This document shows positions 48,541 through 60,300 of a stretch of 64,000 nucleotides of DNA, piece by piece (positions within the stretch are counted from its first letter, which is position 1; the number at the start of each line of letters is the position of its first letter). Below the pieces are notes generated by a model. That model worked only from the letters and a program-made list of their open reading frames with translations. It was not told the DNA's origin and made no database searches. The stretch comes from Megamerina dolium (lineage: Eukaryota; Arthropoda; Insecta; Diptera; Megamerinidae), in NCBI GenBank assembly GCA_963854835.1, contig OY978526.1, positions 67,494,765 through 67,558,764 of the forward strand, given 5' to 3'. The position numbers and the translations under genes are program-made.

Positions 48541-49984
48541 TTTTTATAACTTTAAGTAAGATATCGCGCGAATGCTGAAGAATGGCATATTAGAAAAATA
48601 CACTAGTTATGGAGAAGAAATTATTCGGTTTGTTTTAAATTCATAAACGTAGTATATTAGAAGAAAATATAGTTAATTGAAAAGTTTGAAATCGTTTCTG
48701 TACCGCAATGTGAACTTACAGTTCTTTTTTTAAAAATTTGGTTTTTTTTACTTTTTTTTGGGGTTTGGTTAAAAAAAATTTGAACCGGCAACACTGATAT
48801 GTAGGGATAATTTTGCAGTTTTGGCAGCATTGGATTGTGGTATTTTGCGTCATGGTTGTTAATTTCAGAGTTGACAATGCAATATAAATTTATAAATTTC
48901 TCATTTGATATTCATTATTGCATTTTTTAAATTTAAAAATTTTGTACTATTATATATTACTACTGTTAATACATTAGTACGACACTACTATTCGGTTAAA
49001 TTTACAGAGAAATAAAATCTGAAATTTTGTATTGTTTTTGAATTTATGCTTTTTCAAAACCGTTTACCAAAAGTTTTAAGGTTTTTAAAAAACAGCTGAC
49101 TGTCGATAGTGAAATTTGTAAGTTGGAATCGGAATAAATAACATAAAAATTAAAACCAATGAATATTGAACTAAGAATATTCTTTGCTAAAACATAAATT
49201 GGATGTATATATGCGGCTTTGTTGAGAGCATATTTGAAATATTTTTTCATTTTATTGCAACAAAAACACTCTAACTTAAAAAGTGTTTTCAAATTTTTAT
49301 TATTTTGCGTATTTTTGGGTTGAAATATGAAAAATCATATGCGGTAATTGAATTTCTTCATTGATTTTACAACAAAAAATTTGGGTAGTATTATTATCAA
49401 TTCTGGTGTACTGGTGTGTAAAACCAGAGATTGTTAGATCCTTAATTAACGAAAAAAATTCTATGCTACGCCTCCAACAATGCTTAAAAATTAGGCGAAA
49501 CTTTGGGCAAAGGTCAAACAGTGTTTCTTCCATAAGCGTCCATAAATATAATTGACTTTAATGCTTAAGAACCGTTCTCTGGTCCAAAAATAACATAAAA
49601 AGCGTTTTCACAATATCCGGTTAAGACACATCTGTCAGATAAATTTCAGTTACCTTAATTAAATTTATTAAATGCTTAATTATTCTTGAATACTTCTTTC
49701 CATTTAGACATTTGCTTAGTTCGTCCTTGCCGAGTCCTTCTTTTCGGAAGATTCAGATATATCGCAATTCCAAAATCTTCCTCTCGAAGCATGGCCATGT
49801 GCTGTCTTGACATTTATATATCAGACATAAAATTGGTTACCAAAACTAAGGTAAGGCCTTATAGACGCAAATGTAAAATAAATTATAAAATGTTTTCCCC
49901 TATGTGTTCTAAATGTAGCATCAAATATGAGGAGATTTTTTTAATTAAAAAAAAATTTACATAGAAAAGAGTACAGTGGAAAAG

Positions 49985-50220
49985 TGAATAATTTGAAATT
50001 CTGGCTCTTAAACAGAGAGTCCAAGCTCAAACTAGACAACAAAGTACTATTTTATAAGGCTGTCATTAAACCCATATGGACTTACGGAATCCAACTAGTC
50101 TAAAATCCTTCGAATGATTACCAATGCTGCTTGGTACATTAAAAACTCTAATATCCACAGCCAGGGACATATCCACCTCAAGAGAGAGGACGTTTTAAAA
50201 CTGAAGGCATTTGAATGTAT
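49985..50220 (+). mobile_element. Jockey-type LINE fragment (in A1)
   Basis: Reads 'FWLLNRESKLKLDNKVLFYKAV' then 'KPIWTYGIQLV' and, after a frameshift, 'KILRMITNAAWYIKN'. This is the conserved stretch after the RT domain of Jockey-clade elements. The second copy is at about 54840-55078. Confidence 0.8.
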
Positions 50221-50259
50221 AGTGTATGATTTATATCTTATTTCTTCTTTGCTAAACCG

Positions 50260-50787
50260 TTATAGCCTAGACAGACGGCAGCGTTAATCCGGATTACCGG
50301 CGCACTTAATCCGAATAAAATATTAACCTGACAGACGGCAGTATTGCGGATTAGCTAAACGGCTGATTGCTGTTTTATTAGGTCTGCTCACTTATATTAC
50401 TATCACTATCAATTTCTGTTATCTGTCACTCTCGATATGAGAAAATCTACAAGTACGTGAACTGAAAACTATCAGAAACTTGTAAATTGACATTCACCGT
50501 TCGTAATTGACAGCTGGATTTATTTGTTCGCCAACACTTTTCATGTTGAAAACTGTTAAGAATTGTTGAAAGTTTTTTCTTAGCGAACACACCTAATATT
50601 TTGTAAAATGGATGGAAAAAAATTCACAAGACAATTTTCAGCAGTGTTGCGATAGCAAATTGCCCTAATCCTCTTTTATTTTGAGAATTAACTCATAGAG
50701 TTCATGCGGATTACCTGCAGTTAATGCCCGAGTTAATTCGAATTAACTCGGTAATCCGGAAATAGGCTGCCGTCTGTCTAGGCTATA
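50260..50787. mobile_element. MITE with TATAGCCTAGACAGACGGCAG ends, recombinant copy
   Basis: Perfect 21-bp inverted ends. The left part agrees with the MITE at 55114-55627 and the right part with the MITE at 55809-56331, the switch lying between 50454 and 50486. The interior has subrepeats of CAGACGGCAG and AATCCGGATTA and no ORF. Confidence 0.85.
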
Positions 50788-50815
50788 AAGCTCTTATGAA
50801 ATATTGGTATCATTA

Positions 50816-50973
50816 TGCAGAGTATACACGCACCAACCGTTGGTTCAACATGGGCATGTTAGTTAATGCATGGCATGTAGGCATTATATACCAAGAAAAT
50901 ATGTTTCGAGTTTGAAAAGAATAGGTCGAATAGATTTTGCAGGATCGTGTTCACGGACTTCGAAAAATTGGTT
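50816..50973. mobile_element. Harbinger-like MITE, left half (truncated by Amt junction)
   Basis: Same as the left half of the complete element at 56360-56696. It stops where the inverted Amt sequence starts. It also carries a flipped and shortened small palindrome near 50915-50935 compared with the complete copy. Confidence 0.85.
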
Positions 50974-52248
50974 ACACCATAAGTACTGCCCGAATTGAAG
51001 GCTAACCAACCCCACCATAAAACAAATAAGCCCATACAAGCATTAACAGGATTTCCCAATGGCAATGGATCATAGCCTTCGGCATAACGTCCTAATCTTG
51101 GTCCCAACATGGCCGCTGAAGCAAAAGCTGAGGCGCCACCTAGACAATGTTGCAATGAATGTATGTTGTTATTTCAAAATTTGCAAGCAATATAAAATAC
51201 ATAATAAATACGTATATATACCACATTAGATCGGTCCAAATTTTTAGAATAAGCTCTTTTTATGCATTGAACTTTTTTCTGAGAGCTGTGTTATGAGTTT
51301 TTTTAACGATGAATTTCGTTAAAAAAAATTTGATTATAATTTTTTAGAACATGAAACTTGTTTTCTCCTAATTGGACAAATCTAAGATCTAATGTATTTA
51401 CATACGATATATGTACCAATTAAATGAACTGGTCCACTGCCAGCTATATCAACAGCTCCTAAATTATTAAGAAAACCATGTTCACCCCAAACCCAGCCAG
51501 CTGGTATACAATAGACGACCGTGTTGAGAAGAGAAAATACACAATATGCCTTAAAGTTGCATCTGTAAAAATTACGGACACATTTGCAATGTTGCCATAT
51601 TTTTTTTCAATATATTTCCCACATACCTTTCAGCCATTGCACCACTGACAATAGTTGTGGCCGTTGTGGCAAATGACAATTGAAAAAGAAATGCCGCAAA
51701 TATTTGTCCCATTAATGGATCACCGACTGGTGGATCGAGCAAGAAATCACCAATTGCTATAAATGGATTTGAAAGCGGACCACGTCCATAGCTCATACCA
51801 TAGCCAAAGAGCCAATAAGTAAATCCACCGAGTACAATATCAATAACATTTTTCATCATAATATTGGCTTCGTTCTTTATTGAAACACAACCAGATTCCA
51901 ACATGCCGAAGCCTAAATCAATTAATGAATAATTTTATTAATTATATTATTATAATCTATCCAAATTCTTCAAATAATCGATTAATTTCGATTAATCACT
52001 TAAAATATAATAAAAAAAAATATGAAATTAATGTAATAATTTGGATTTTGATTAATTAAACATTATTTAATTTGTAATCAGACTTTACCTGTTTGCATTG
52101 TAAAAATAATAAAGGATGATGTTAATACCCAATTGGTATCCTCGGTGCTAAGATCATATAAACCAGGTATAACATAACTGCTATTACGAACTACACCCTT
52201 GAGGGCTGTAGCCTGTGATGCTGATACATTTGTAATTCTGGACGTCAT
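50859..52248 (-). pseudogene. Truncated inverted copy of Amt (exons 1-4 partial) fused to repeat sequence
   Basis: Exons at 52248-52089, 51912-51627, 51562-51417 and 51139-50974 match Amt exons 1-4 base for base in the regions compared. The start codon and all splice sites are kept. The copy breaks in exon 4 after STYGV. The frame then runs about 38 codons into MITE sequence and stops at 50859, predicting a chimeric protein of about 290 residues. Exon 5 is absent, and with it the second pore histidine and about five membrane helices, so transport is not expected. Because the upstream region is also copied, it could still be transcribed. Divergence seen: two substitutions in intron 3 (at 16234-16236 of the original) and one homopolymer length change. 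Confidence 0.9.
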
Positions 52249-53327
52249 TTTTTATTTGTTATTTATTCAATTCTTTAATTTTTATTAGGTAAGTATATAT
52301 TTTTTGATAACTTATAACTTTCAAAATCGAATACATTCAATATGTATTAAGTACAAAGGTACCAAGTAGAACTTCATTCCAGTATGAGTAGTAAACTGTC
52401 TCTGATATCTAGACAAAATGTAAATTTCAAAAATACAAATATCAATCAGAACCATCTAAAAAGTAGCAATAATAACAACAACAAACAACAAAAATAACAA
52501 ATTATTCACATATCAATTTGATTTAATTTTGATTTAACTGCTCATAAGCAACAATGGTTGACTACGTCTATGGTTACGTATATGTATATATACATATGTT
52601 TTGTTGCTTTCGCTGCTGCTGCTGCTAATGACGTTTGGTTAATTTGTTTACGTCTCATTCGTATGTTACTACTACCTACTAGGGAAATTACCCGCCCACA
52701 ATGCCTTTCAATCGATTATGTATTTGCCATACTGCGTCTGAGAACTCACCGAAATGCCTCAAGAAATATTACAATATAATTAATTTTATTCCAGTACTTT
52801 TTGCCTAAAAATTGGTTTAATGAGATTAACCAATAAATAACGTCCGAGTCAAAAAACGCATAAAAGCAGGAGAGAAAAAAAAAAACAAATTTCATAGCCA
52901 GAATGAAACGTCAACCCTCTTCTCTTTGCTCACAAATATTTGCTGCACCGAAAATCCTTTTTATCTTAACACTGTAAATAAATTCAAGAATTAATTTTAA
53001 TTTGAATTATAAATTTATTTTCAAAAACACTAAAACTGCTGATAGTTTTCACAGCTTTTGTGCAATTATTTTGACTACGGAAACATAATTTTAGGTTGTT
53101 TTGTTTGAAGGAGGTGCCGTAGTTCAGTGGTTAGTATGTTGGCCTTCTGATATGTAAGTTGTGGGCTCAATCCCCGGCTGAGGCATAACAAATTTAATAC
53201 AGAAACGATTTTTCTTTCGAACGGTACCCACCTGTCGGCAAGTAATTGGCAATTCTTCCAACAGTAACAACTTGCCATGAAAAAGATTCTAAAAGAACTC
53301 TGTGAGAAAGCTCAGAAAAAGTGATGT
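50974..53327 (-). repeat. Inverted duplication of 14168-16520 (Amt 5' half and flank)
   Basis: Coordinates sum to 67,494-67,495 throughout, so the copy is essentially colinear. I found about three differences in 2.35 kb. The proximal junction (50973/50974) shows no microhomology. The distal junction lies somewhere in a 21-bp stretch (53307-53327) that is identical between the Amt SINE and the SINE at 48.4 kb. Confidence 0.93.
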
Positions 53328-53395
53328 TGCAAACGTTCTGCCGTTCGGAATCGGCTAAAATAAGTAGGTCCCTTCTAATGGAAGAGAAGAATATT
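53111..53395 (+). repeat. Hybrid SINE (copy 5)
   Basis: 5' part (to about 53306) identical to the SINE beside Amt; 3' part (from about 53328) identical in type to SINE copy 4 (TTGCAAACGTTCTGCCGTTC). The switch is within AAAGCTCAGAAAAAGTGATG. Confidence 0.9.
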
Positions 53396-55627
53396 TATAA
53401 CTTTAAGAAAGATATCGCGCGAATGCTGAAGAATGGCATATTAGAAAAATACACTAGTTATGGAGAAGAAATTATTCGGTTTGTTTTAAATTCATAAACG
53501 TAGTATATTAGAAGAAAATATAGTTAATTGAAAAGTTTGAAATCGTTTCTGTACCGCAATGTGAACTTACAGTTCTTTTTTTAAAAATTTGGTTTTTTTT
53601 ACTTTTTTTTTGGGGTTTGGTTAAAAAAAATTTGAACCGGCAACACTGATATGTATGGATAATTTTGCAGTTTTGGCAGCATTGGATTGTGGTATTTTGC
53701 GTCATGGTTGTTAATTTCAGAGTTGACAATGCAATATAAATTTATAAATTTCTCATTTGATATTCATTATTGCATTTTTTAAATTTAAAAGTTTTGTACT
53801 ATTATATATTACTACTGTTAATACATTAGTACGACACTACTATTCGGTTAAATTTACAGAGAAATAAAATCTGAAATTTTGTATTGTTTTTGAATTTATG
53901 CTTTTTAAAAACCGTTTACCAAAAGTTTTAAGGTTTTTAAAAAACAGCTGACTGACCTGTCGATAGTGAAATTTGTAAGTTGGAATCGGAATAAATAACA
54001 TGAAAATTAAAACCAAAGAATATTGAACTAAGAATATTCTTTGCTAAAACATAAATTGGATGTATATATGCGGCTTTGTTGAGAGCATATTTGAAATATT
54101 TTTTCATTTTATTGCAACAAAAACACTCTAACTTAAAAAGTGTTTTCAAATTTTTACGATTTTGCGTATTTTTGGGTTGAAATATGAAAAATCATATGCG
54201 GTAATTGAATTTCTTGATTGATTTTACAACAAAAAATTTGGGTAGTATTATTATCAATTCTGGTGTACTGGTGTGTAAAACCAGAGATTGTTAGATCCTT
54301 AATTAACGAAAAAAATTCTATGCTACGCCTCCAACAACGCTTAAAAATTAGGCGAAACTTTGGGCAAAGGTCAAACAGTGTTTCTTCTATAAGCGTCCAT
54401 AAATATAATTGACTTTAATGCTTAAGAACCGTTTTCTGGTCCAAAAATAACATAAAAAGCGTTTTCACAATATCCGGTTAAGACACATCTATCAGATAAA
54501 TTTCAGTTACCTTAATTAAATTTATTAAATGCTTAATTATTCTTGAATACTTCTTTCCATTTAGACATTTGCTTAGTTCGTCCTTGCCGAGTCCTTCTTT
54601 TCGGAAGATTCAGATCGGCAATTCCAAAATCTTCCTCTCGAAGCATGGCCATGTGCTGTCTTGACATTTATATATCAGACATAAAATTGGTTACCAAAAC
54701 TAAGGTAAGGCCTTATAGACGCAAATGTAAAATAAATTATAAAATGTTTTCCCCTATGTGTTCTAAATGTAGCATCAAATATGAGGAGATTTTTTTAATT
54801 AAAAAAAAATTTACATCGAAAAGAGTACAGCGGAAAAGTGAATAATTTGAAATTCTGGCTCTTAAACAGACAGTCCAAGCTCAAACTAGACAACAAAGTA
54901 CTATTTTATAAGGCTGTCATTAAACCCATATGGACTTACGGAATCCAACTAGTCTAAAATCCTTCGAATGATTACCAATGCTGCTTGGTACATTAAAAAC
55001 TCTAATATCCACAGCCAGGGACATATCCACCTAAAGAGAGAGGATGTTTTAAAACTGAAGGCATTTGAATGTATAGTGTATGATTTATATCTTATTTCTT
55101 CTTTGCTAAACCGTTATAGCCTAGACAGACGGCAGCGTTAATCCGGATTACCGGCGCACTTAATCCGAATAAAATATTAACCTGACAGACGGCAGTATTG
55201 CGGATTAGCTAAACGGCTGATTGCTGTTTTATTAGGTCTGCTCACTTATATTACTATCACTATCAATTTCTGTTATCTGTCACTCTCGATATGAGAAAAT
55301 CTACAAGTACGTGAACTGAAAACTATCAGAAACTTGTAAATAGACATTCCAGTTCGTAATTGACAGCTGGATTTTTTTGTTCGCTAACGTTTTTCATGTT
55401 GAAAACTGTTAACAATTGTTGAAAGTTTTTCGTAGCGAACACACCTAATATTTTGAAAAATGGATCGAGAAAAATTCACAATATAAAATTTTCAGTAGTG
55501 TTGCCATCGCAAATCGCCCTAATCCTTTTTTATTTTGAGAATTAACTCATAGAGTTAATGTGGATTAGTTGCAGTCAATGCCAGAGTTAATTCGAATTAA
55601 CTCGTTAATACGTCTGTCTAGGCTATA
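53307..55627 (+). repeat. Local duplicated block, copy A2
   Basis: Direct repeat of A1 (48451-50973). It continues past the MITE at 55114-55627 into unique DNA and a second MITE, so it looks like the unrearranged arrangement. It contains the second copy of the Jockey fragment (54840-55078). Confidence 0.88.
55114..55627. mobile_element. TATAGCC-end MITE, copy 1
   Basis: Left end TATAGCCTAGACAGACGGCAG intact; right end shortened (CGTCTGTCTAGGCTATA). Non-coding. Confidence 0.8.
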
Positions 55628-55808
55628 ATAACTCAAAGCGTTGGCAATCAGTATTTGGTATATTAAGTATATATATAAGGAATTTCAAAATGTGAATATG
55701 TTTTTTATTTTTTTGGAAAATTTTTTGTTAGTTCCCATCAGAAGCTAGAAGATTCAATAAAATATATATCATGTAAAATAAAATGTTTTGCTTTTAAATC
55801 AATGTAAT

Positions 55809-56331
55809 TATAGTTAGCAGCCTAATTCCGGATTACCGGCGCACTTAATCCGAATAAAATAATAACCTGACAGACGGCAGTATTGCGGATTAACTAAACG
55901 GCTGATTGCTGTTTTATTAGGTCTGTCCACTTACATTACTATCACTATCAATTTCTGTCATCTATCACTCTCGATATGAGAAAATCTACAAGAAGTACGT
56001 GAACTGAAAACTATCAGAAACTTGTAAATTGACATTCACCGTTCGTAATTGACAGCTGGATTTATTTGTTCGCCAACACTTTTCATGTTGAAAACTGTTA
56101 AGAATTGTTGAAAGTTTTTTCTTAGCGAACACACCTAATATTTTGTAAAATGGATGGAAAAAAATTCACAATAGACAATTTTCAGCAGTGTTGCGATAGC
56201 AAATTGCCCTAATCCTCTTTTACTTTGAGAATTAACTCATAGAGTTTATGCGGATTACCTGCAGTTAATGCCCGAGTTAATTCGAATTAACTCGGTAATC
56301 CGGAATTAGGCTGCCGTCTGTCTAGGCTATA
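55809..56331. mobile_element. TATAGCC-end MITE, copy 2
   Basis: Right end complete; left end has lost about 10 bases of the terminus (TATAGTTAGCAGCC). Inner inverted repeat CAGCCTAATTCCGGATTACC is perfect in this copy. Non-coding. Confidence 0.8.
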
Positions 56332-56359
56332 AAGCTCTTATGAAATATTGGTATCATTA

Positions 56360-56696
56360 TGCAGAGTATACACGCACCAACCGTTGGTTCAACATGGGCA
56401 TGTTGGTTAATGCATGGCATGTAGGCATTATATACCAAGAAAATATGTTTCGAGTTTGAAAATCTATTCGACCTATTCGAATAGATTTTGCAGGATCGTG
56501 TTCACGGACTTCGAAAAATTGGTTTCCAGAAAAACACGTTTGAAGTTTTTTTTTTCTCAAAAAGTGAGAAAAAATGTTTTTTTGTAACTTATACTGAAGC
56601 ATCGATCCCAGGTCCATAAAGTACATTCCCGGCAGAAATCTCATGCATATCACTCATACCCCCCTTAACCAACGGTTGGAGCGTGTATATTCTGCA
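56360..56696. mobile_element. PIF/Harbinger-like MITE, complete, TTA target duplication
   Basis: 337 bp with roughly 30-bp inverted ends beginning TGCAGARTATACACGC and containing CCAACCGTTGGTT; TTA at 56357-56359 and 56697-56699. Its left half is the one found truncated at 50816-50973. Confidence 0.83.
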
Positions 56697-56699
56697 TTA

Positions 56700-57360
56700 T
56701 GGTTATTTGTATAAATCCAGTAATAGTACATAATTATTACATCTTCACTGATATTATTTCATATTTGAGTTATAGACGCTGAAGTGAATTTGTGGAAAAT
56801 ATTAATTTCTCGCTATTTATTTTTAGATAAACATTTGAAAAACAAATCAAATAAATTTCAAATAACAATACCATGTTAACACAACTCTGCCAAAGAGAAA
56901 AAAAAATGGTGTGAAAACGAAAACAGCGCAAATTTCAAAAAATTTAATTCAAACGAACGTCAATTTTGCCAACAACAAGGCATAAGAGAATGAAAAACGA
57001 AGGAAACAAAGTAAATTGACGATTGCAAGCAACCGCGTCCCTTTTTCGATGAAGTAGAGTGAAAAAATTCCAGTACATTGGAAAAATATGCTAATTTCAG
57101 TACAATTAATTATGATATTTTGTAACAAAATAATTCGAATGCGAAATATATACATTGATTATTGTGAAAAAGTATAAGTGCATTGTAAAGTGAAGTGAAA
57201 ATACGAAAAAAATACACGGCAAAGCAGAGTCGCAAATAAGGAGACTCGATATTTTTCCTCGTATTTTTTCTGGCTTGTCGGCGGCATCCTTTTCATTTTT
57301 CTTTACTTATACATATATATGTTTTTAATGTAAGAAAAACTGAAAACGAATAATATAGCA
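56700..57360 (+). promoter_or_regulatory. Upstream region of the FHA-domain gene
   Basis: AT-rich 5' flank and probable 5' UTR. No TATA box or initiator is distinctive. Confidence 0.4.
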
Positions 57361-60300
57361 ATGTCGCTAGCTGGAGCAAAGTTGATTTGCTTGAATGAGA
57401 ATGGCCAAAGAGGCGAAGTAATTGAAGCAAAGGGTCGCAAATTTACTATTGGCTATTTTATGACTTGTGACTATGTTTTGTGCGATGCCAGATCCGAGGG
57501 GGTACATTGCGAAATACAAAGTGATGCTTTCGGAAGGGTATGTAGTATACGGAATGTTTTAACTGTACTATAATGTTTTTTTAAGTGTTGTATCAATATA
57601 ATTTGTTTATATATTATTTTTTTCAGGTGACCATACATAATAAGTCGGACAAACATCCAATTAGCATTAATGAACACCCAATTATAATAAAGCGTCCTCT
57701 CTTGAATGGCACTCGCATTACAATTTTGGGTAAACATTTTCTTTGGGAATTTCCCAAAAAGTGCAGCAATGAATTTGAGGATATAGCTTGCTCAGGAACA
57801 TCGACGCCACAGAAAAATATAGGAATACCGGAACAACCGCCAAATTCATGTCCAGATTTTAAGGTTTGCCAGTAATCGAAATGATTGTATACATACATAT
57901 CACTTTTAATATTTCATCTCATTTAGTTCCATCGTGATTTACCGAAACGTTTCACCGTACACAAGTAAGTTAGATAATTGTCATTCGACATATTAAGAAA
58001 ACTAGGAGAACAATGTTCTATATAATTTGTCAAATATTAAATATATTTATATTTTTTCAAAAAGCTTCGCGTATTGCATACAATCGGACGACGAAGGAAA
58101 TACCAGTTTAGAATCGAATGCTGACGAAAATATAGTCATGTCATCAGATGCTCAAAAAAATCTACCAACTATATGTTCACCAATTGAAAAATTGTGCACA
58201 GATTCACCATCAACATCTGCTGATGGTGCTGTAACACCGGAACGATCCAATACACCGTTAATACCATTGGAAGAAACACCGAAAATGAATTTGATTAATT
58301 GCACGCAAAATAAAGAAAATCGTAGCGATGAAAAGAAAGTAAAATTATTGTCATTTTGTAAACAATCGGACGTTGTTATTACATCCTTTTCGCCGCGTCA
58401 AACAGGAGTTCGCATTGAGAAGTCGTTCACGGCTATAATAAAACCGACCAAATCGACAACAACAACACCCAAAAGTGTCTATAGCACGCCAAAAAGTGTG
58501 TGCGGTGAAGTACTCGACGATAGTAGTTGTGATTTTATTAACTTCTCTACACCGGCAACATCGAAGAAATTGCAAGCACGTTTGGCTAAAAATTCATCGA
58601 TGTATTTAATTGATTTCACAACGCCCAATGTATTGCGACCAGCGAGTCCTCGCCACCAATCTGCACTTAAGAGTGTAGCAAAGAAACAGACAGAGCAACA
58701 ACCAACAAGTAAGCAACCAATCAGTAGCGTAACAGCATTGCAATTGGGTGTGAGTGTATTGCCTGCGACACCAAGAAAGTTTGAGGATGACAGGTCAGAC
58801 ACATGTACACCATGCTCATCGGGTTCAGTGATTAGTGTTGACTCCACTAAAACACCAACTGTAATTGAAATTTCTGGTGAGGAGACGTCGCCAGAAGAGC
58901 CATCGCCGACAACAAGCGGAGCAGCATTGAAAACACCTGGAAAATCCAATATGCTTTCAAAATCGGCAATAACACCGAAACGCACACCCCAATCATTGAT
59001 GAAACGTGCCTTGCTCACAAGTGCTAAAAAGCAAATTACATCAGCGTTGGCTCGCGCACAAAATACACCGGAGGGAGGACTAAAGAAATCGGCGATATCT
59101 CCGAGAACTCCTAGTACTTCAAGCCTATTGCAGAATCGAGGTAGTTTAACCACACCGTCGCGACGTAATTTAACGTTTGGCAAAGTGAAGGCGGACGCCT
59201 CATCTAATGCCGGCGCATCTACATCGTTTGCTGCAAAGCAAGCGAATCGAGATGCACTTCCTACCACCTCAACACCCAAACGTTTTTCGTGCTCTTTTTC
59301 AGGACTGAAAAAGGGTTCCAAAACAACATCACCTTTGAATAGAATTCGTAAATCCGTAGGCAATACAGTAAATACATCACATATCTCGAAAGCACGCAAG
59401 TCGATAGCACAGTTGTCGAATCGTACAGCTCAATCGGTAAGTGCGCAATTGGTCGCAAAAGCACGTAAGTCGTTTTGCAATTCGCCCGCAAATACTAGAG
59501 CACGTCAAATGGTGGCAGCTGCAGTAGCCACAGCTGTTACGCCTGCAAGGGATGATTGCGAAAAAACGAATTTGAATATGAAAACGGAGAATAAGGATCT
59601 TAGTTGTCCATATGTTGTTGATGCGGATGACGGTGCTGAAGTTAAAGCGCCAACAGATGACCTATCGCAAAGCGCTGCAATTGAGAAGGCCAATGATGCA
59701 ACATTTTCGCCAGTCAAGGAACCCAAGGGCAGCAAATTGAATATAACATTTTCACCAGTGAAGGAAGCGGAACAGGACAAATCGAAGGACACACCAGAGG
59801 AGAAATCCACAGCTGGAACTATTTCCTCAGTGAAGCAGGAAACCGACGAAAAGGAGGCAATATTGGAGGAGGAGGATAAAAAAATCAAACCAACTAATAA
59901 GTTAAATGTGACATTTTCGCCTGTAAAGGAAATTGACATTCCCATCGATGTTACCGAACTTAATATACCAGTTATAAAAGAGGATGATGTTTCCACAAAA
60001 ATGTTGCCAACTAGTAGTGCAGTGGGCAGCAACGATGTCGCGACTAATACTGCGGTTTTAATGTCATCAGAAAATTTTGCTGACATCGTTGTAGCGCCAC
60101 CATCTAAAGCGGCTATTAGTAATTCTAAAAATTGTGATATCATTCAACAAGGTACAAAGAGTACTGCAGAATTGCATCAACAAGCTATTGAACAGAGTAT
60201 TGAAGTCGAAGAAATTGTAGAAATCGAAGATTCTTTTCATGCGAAGGACGATATGCATTTGGAATTGAGTTCCAATGAAGCGACGGGTGAAGAAATACAA

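Larger units (their letters stand above)
48451..50973 (+). repeat. Local duplicated block, copy A1
   Basis: Direct repeat of A2 (53,307 onward). The two differ by roughly 1% substitutions plus small indels, for example 5 extra bases in A2 near 53953 and TATATCGCA against CGGCA near 49760/54615. A1 ends abruptly at 50973, inside a Harbinger-like MITE, where the inverted Amt piece begins. Reading frames at 49044-49292 (minus) and 49686-49964 (plus) are shared with A2 but match no family I recognise. Confidence 0.9.

Noticed and set aside
49044..49292. 82-codon minus-strand ORF shared by A1 and A2 as a small gene
   Set aside because: Its C-terminus is disrupted in A2 by a 5-base insertion, and it has no recognisable domain.
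14168..53327. Simple inversion with staggered breaks as the cause of the inverted Amt repeat
   Set aside because: It explains the inverted copies but not the direct A1/A2 duplication or the SINE hybrid; kept only as a fallback.
58479..59399. 306-codon minus-strand ORF
   Set aside because: Shadow of the long FHA-gene exon; no domain, and the codon pattern follows the plus strand.
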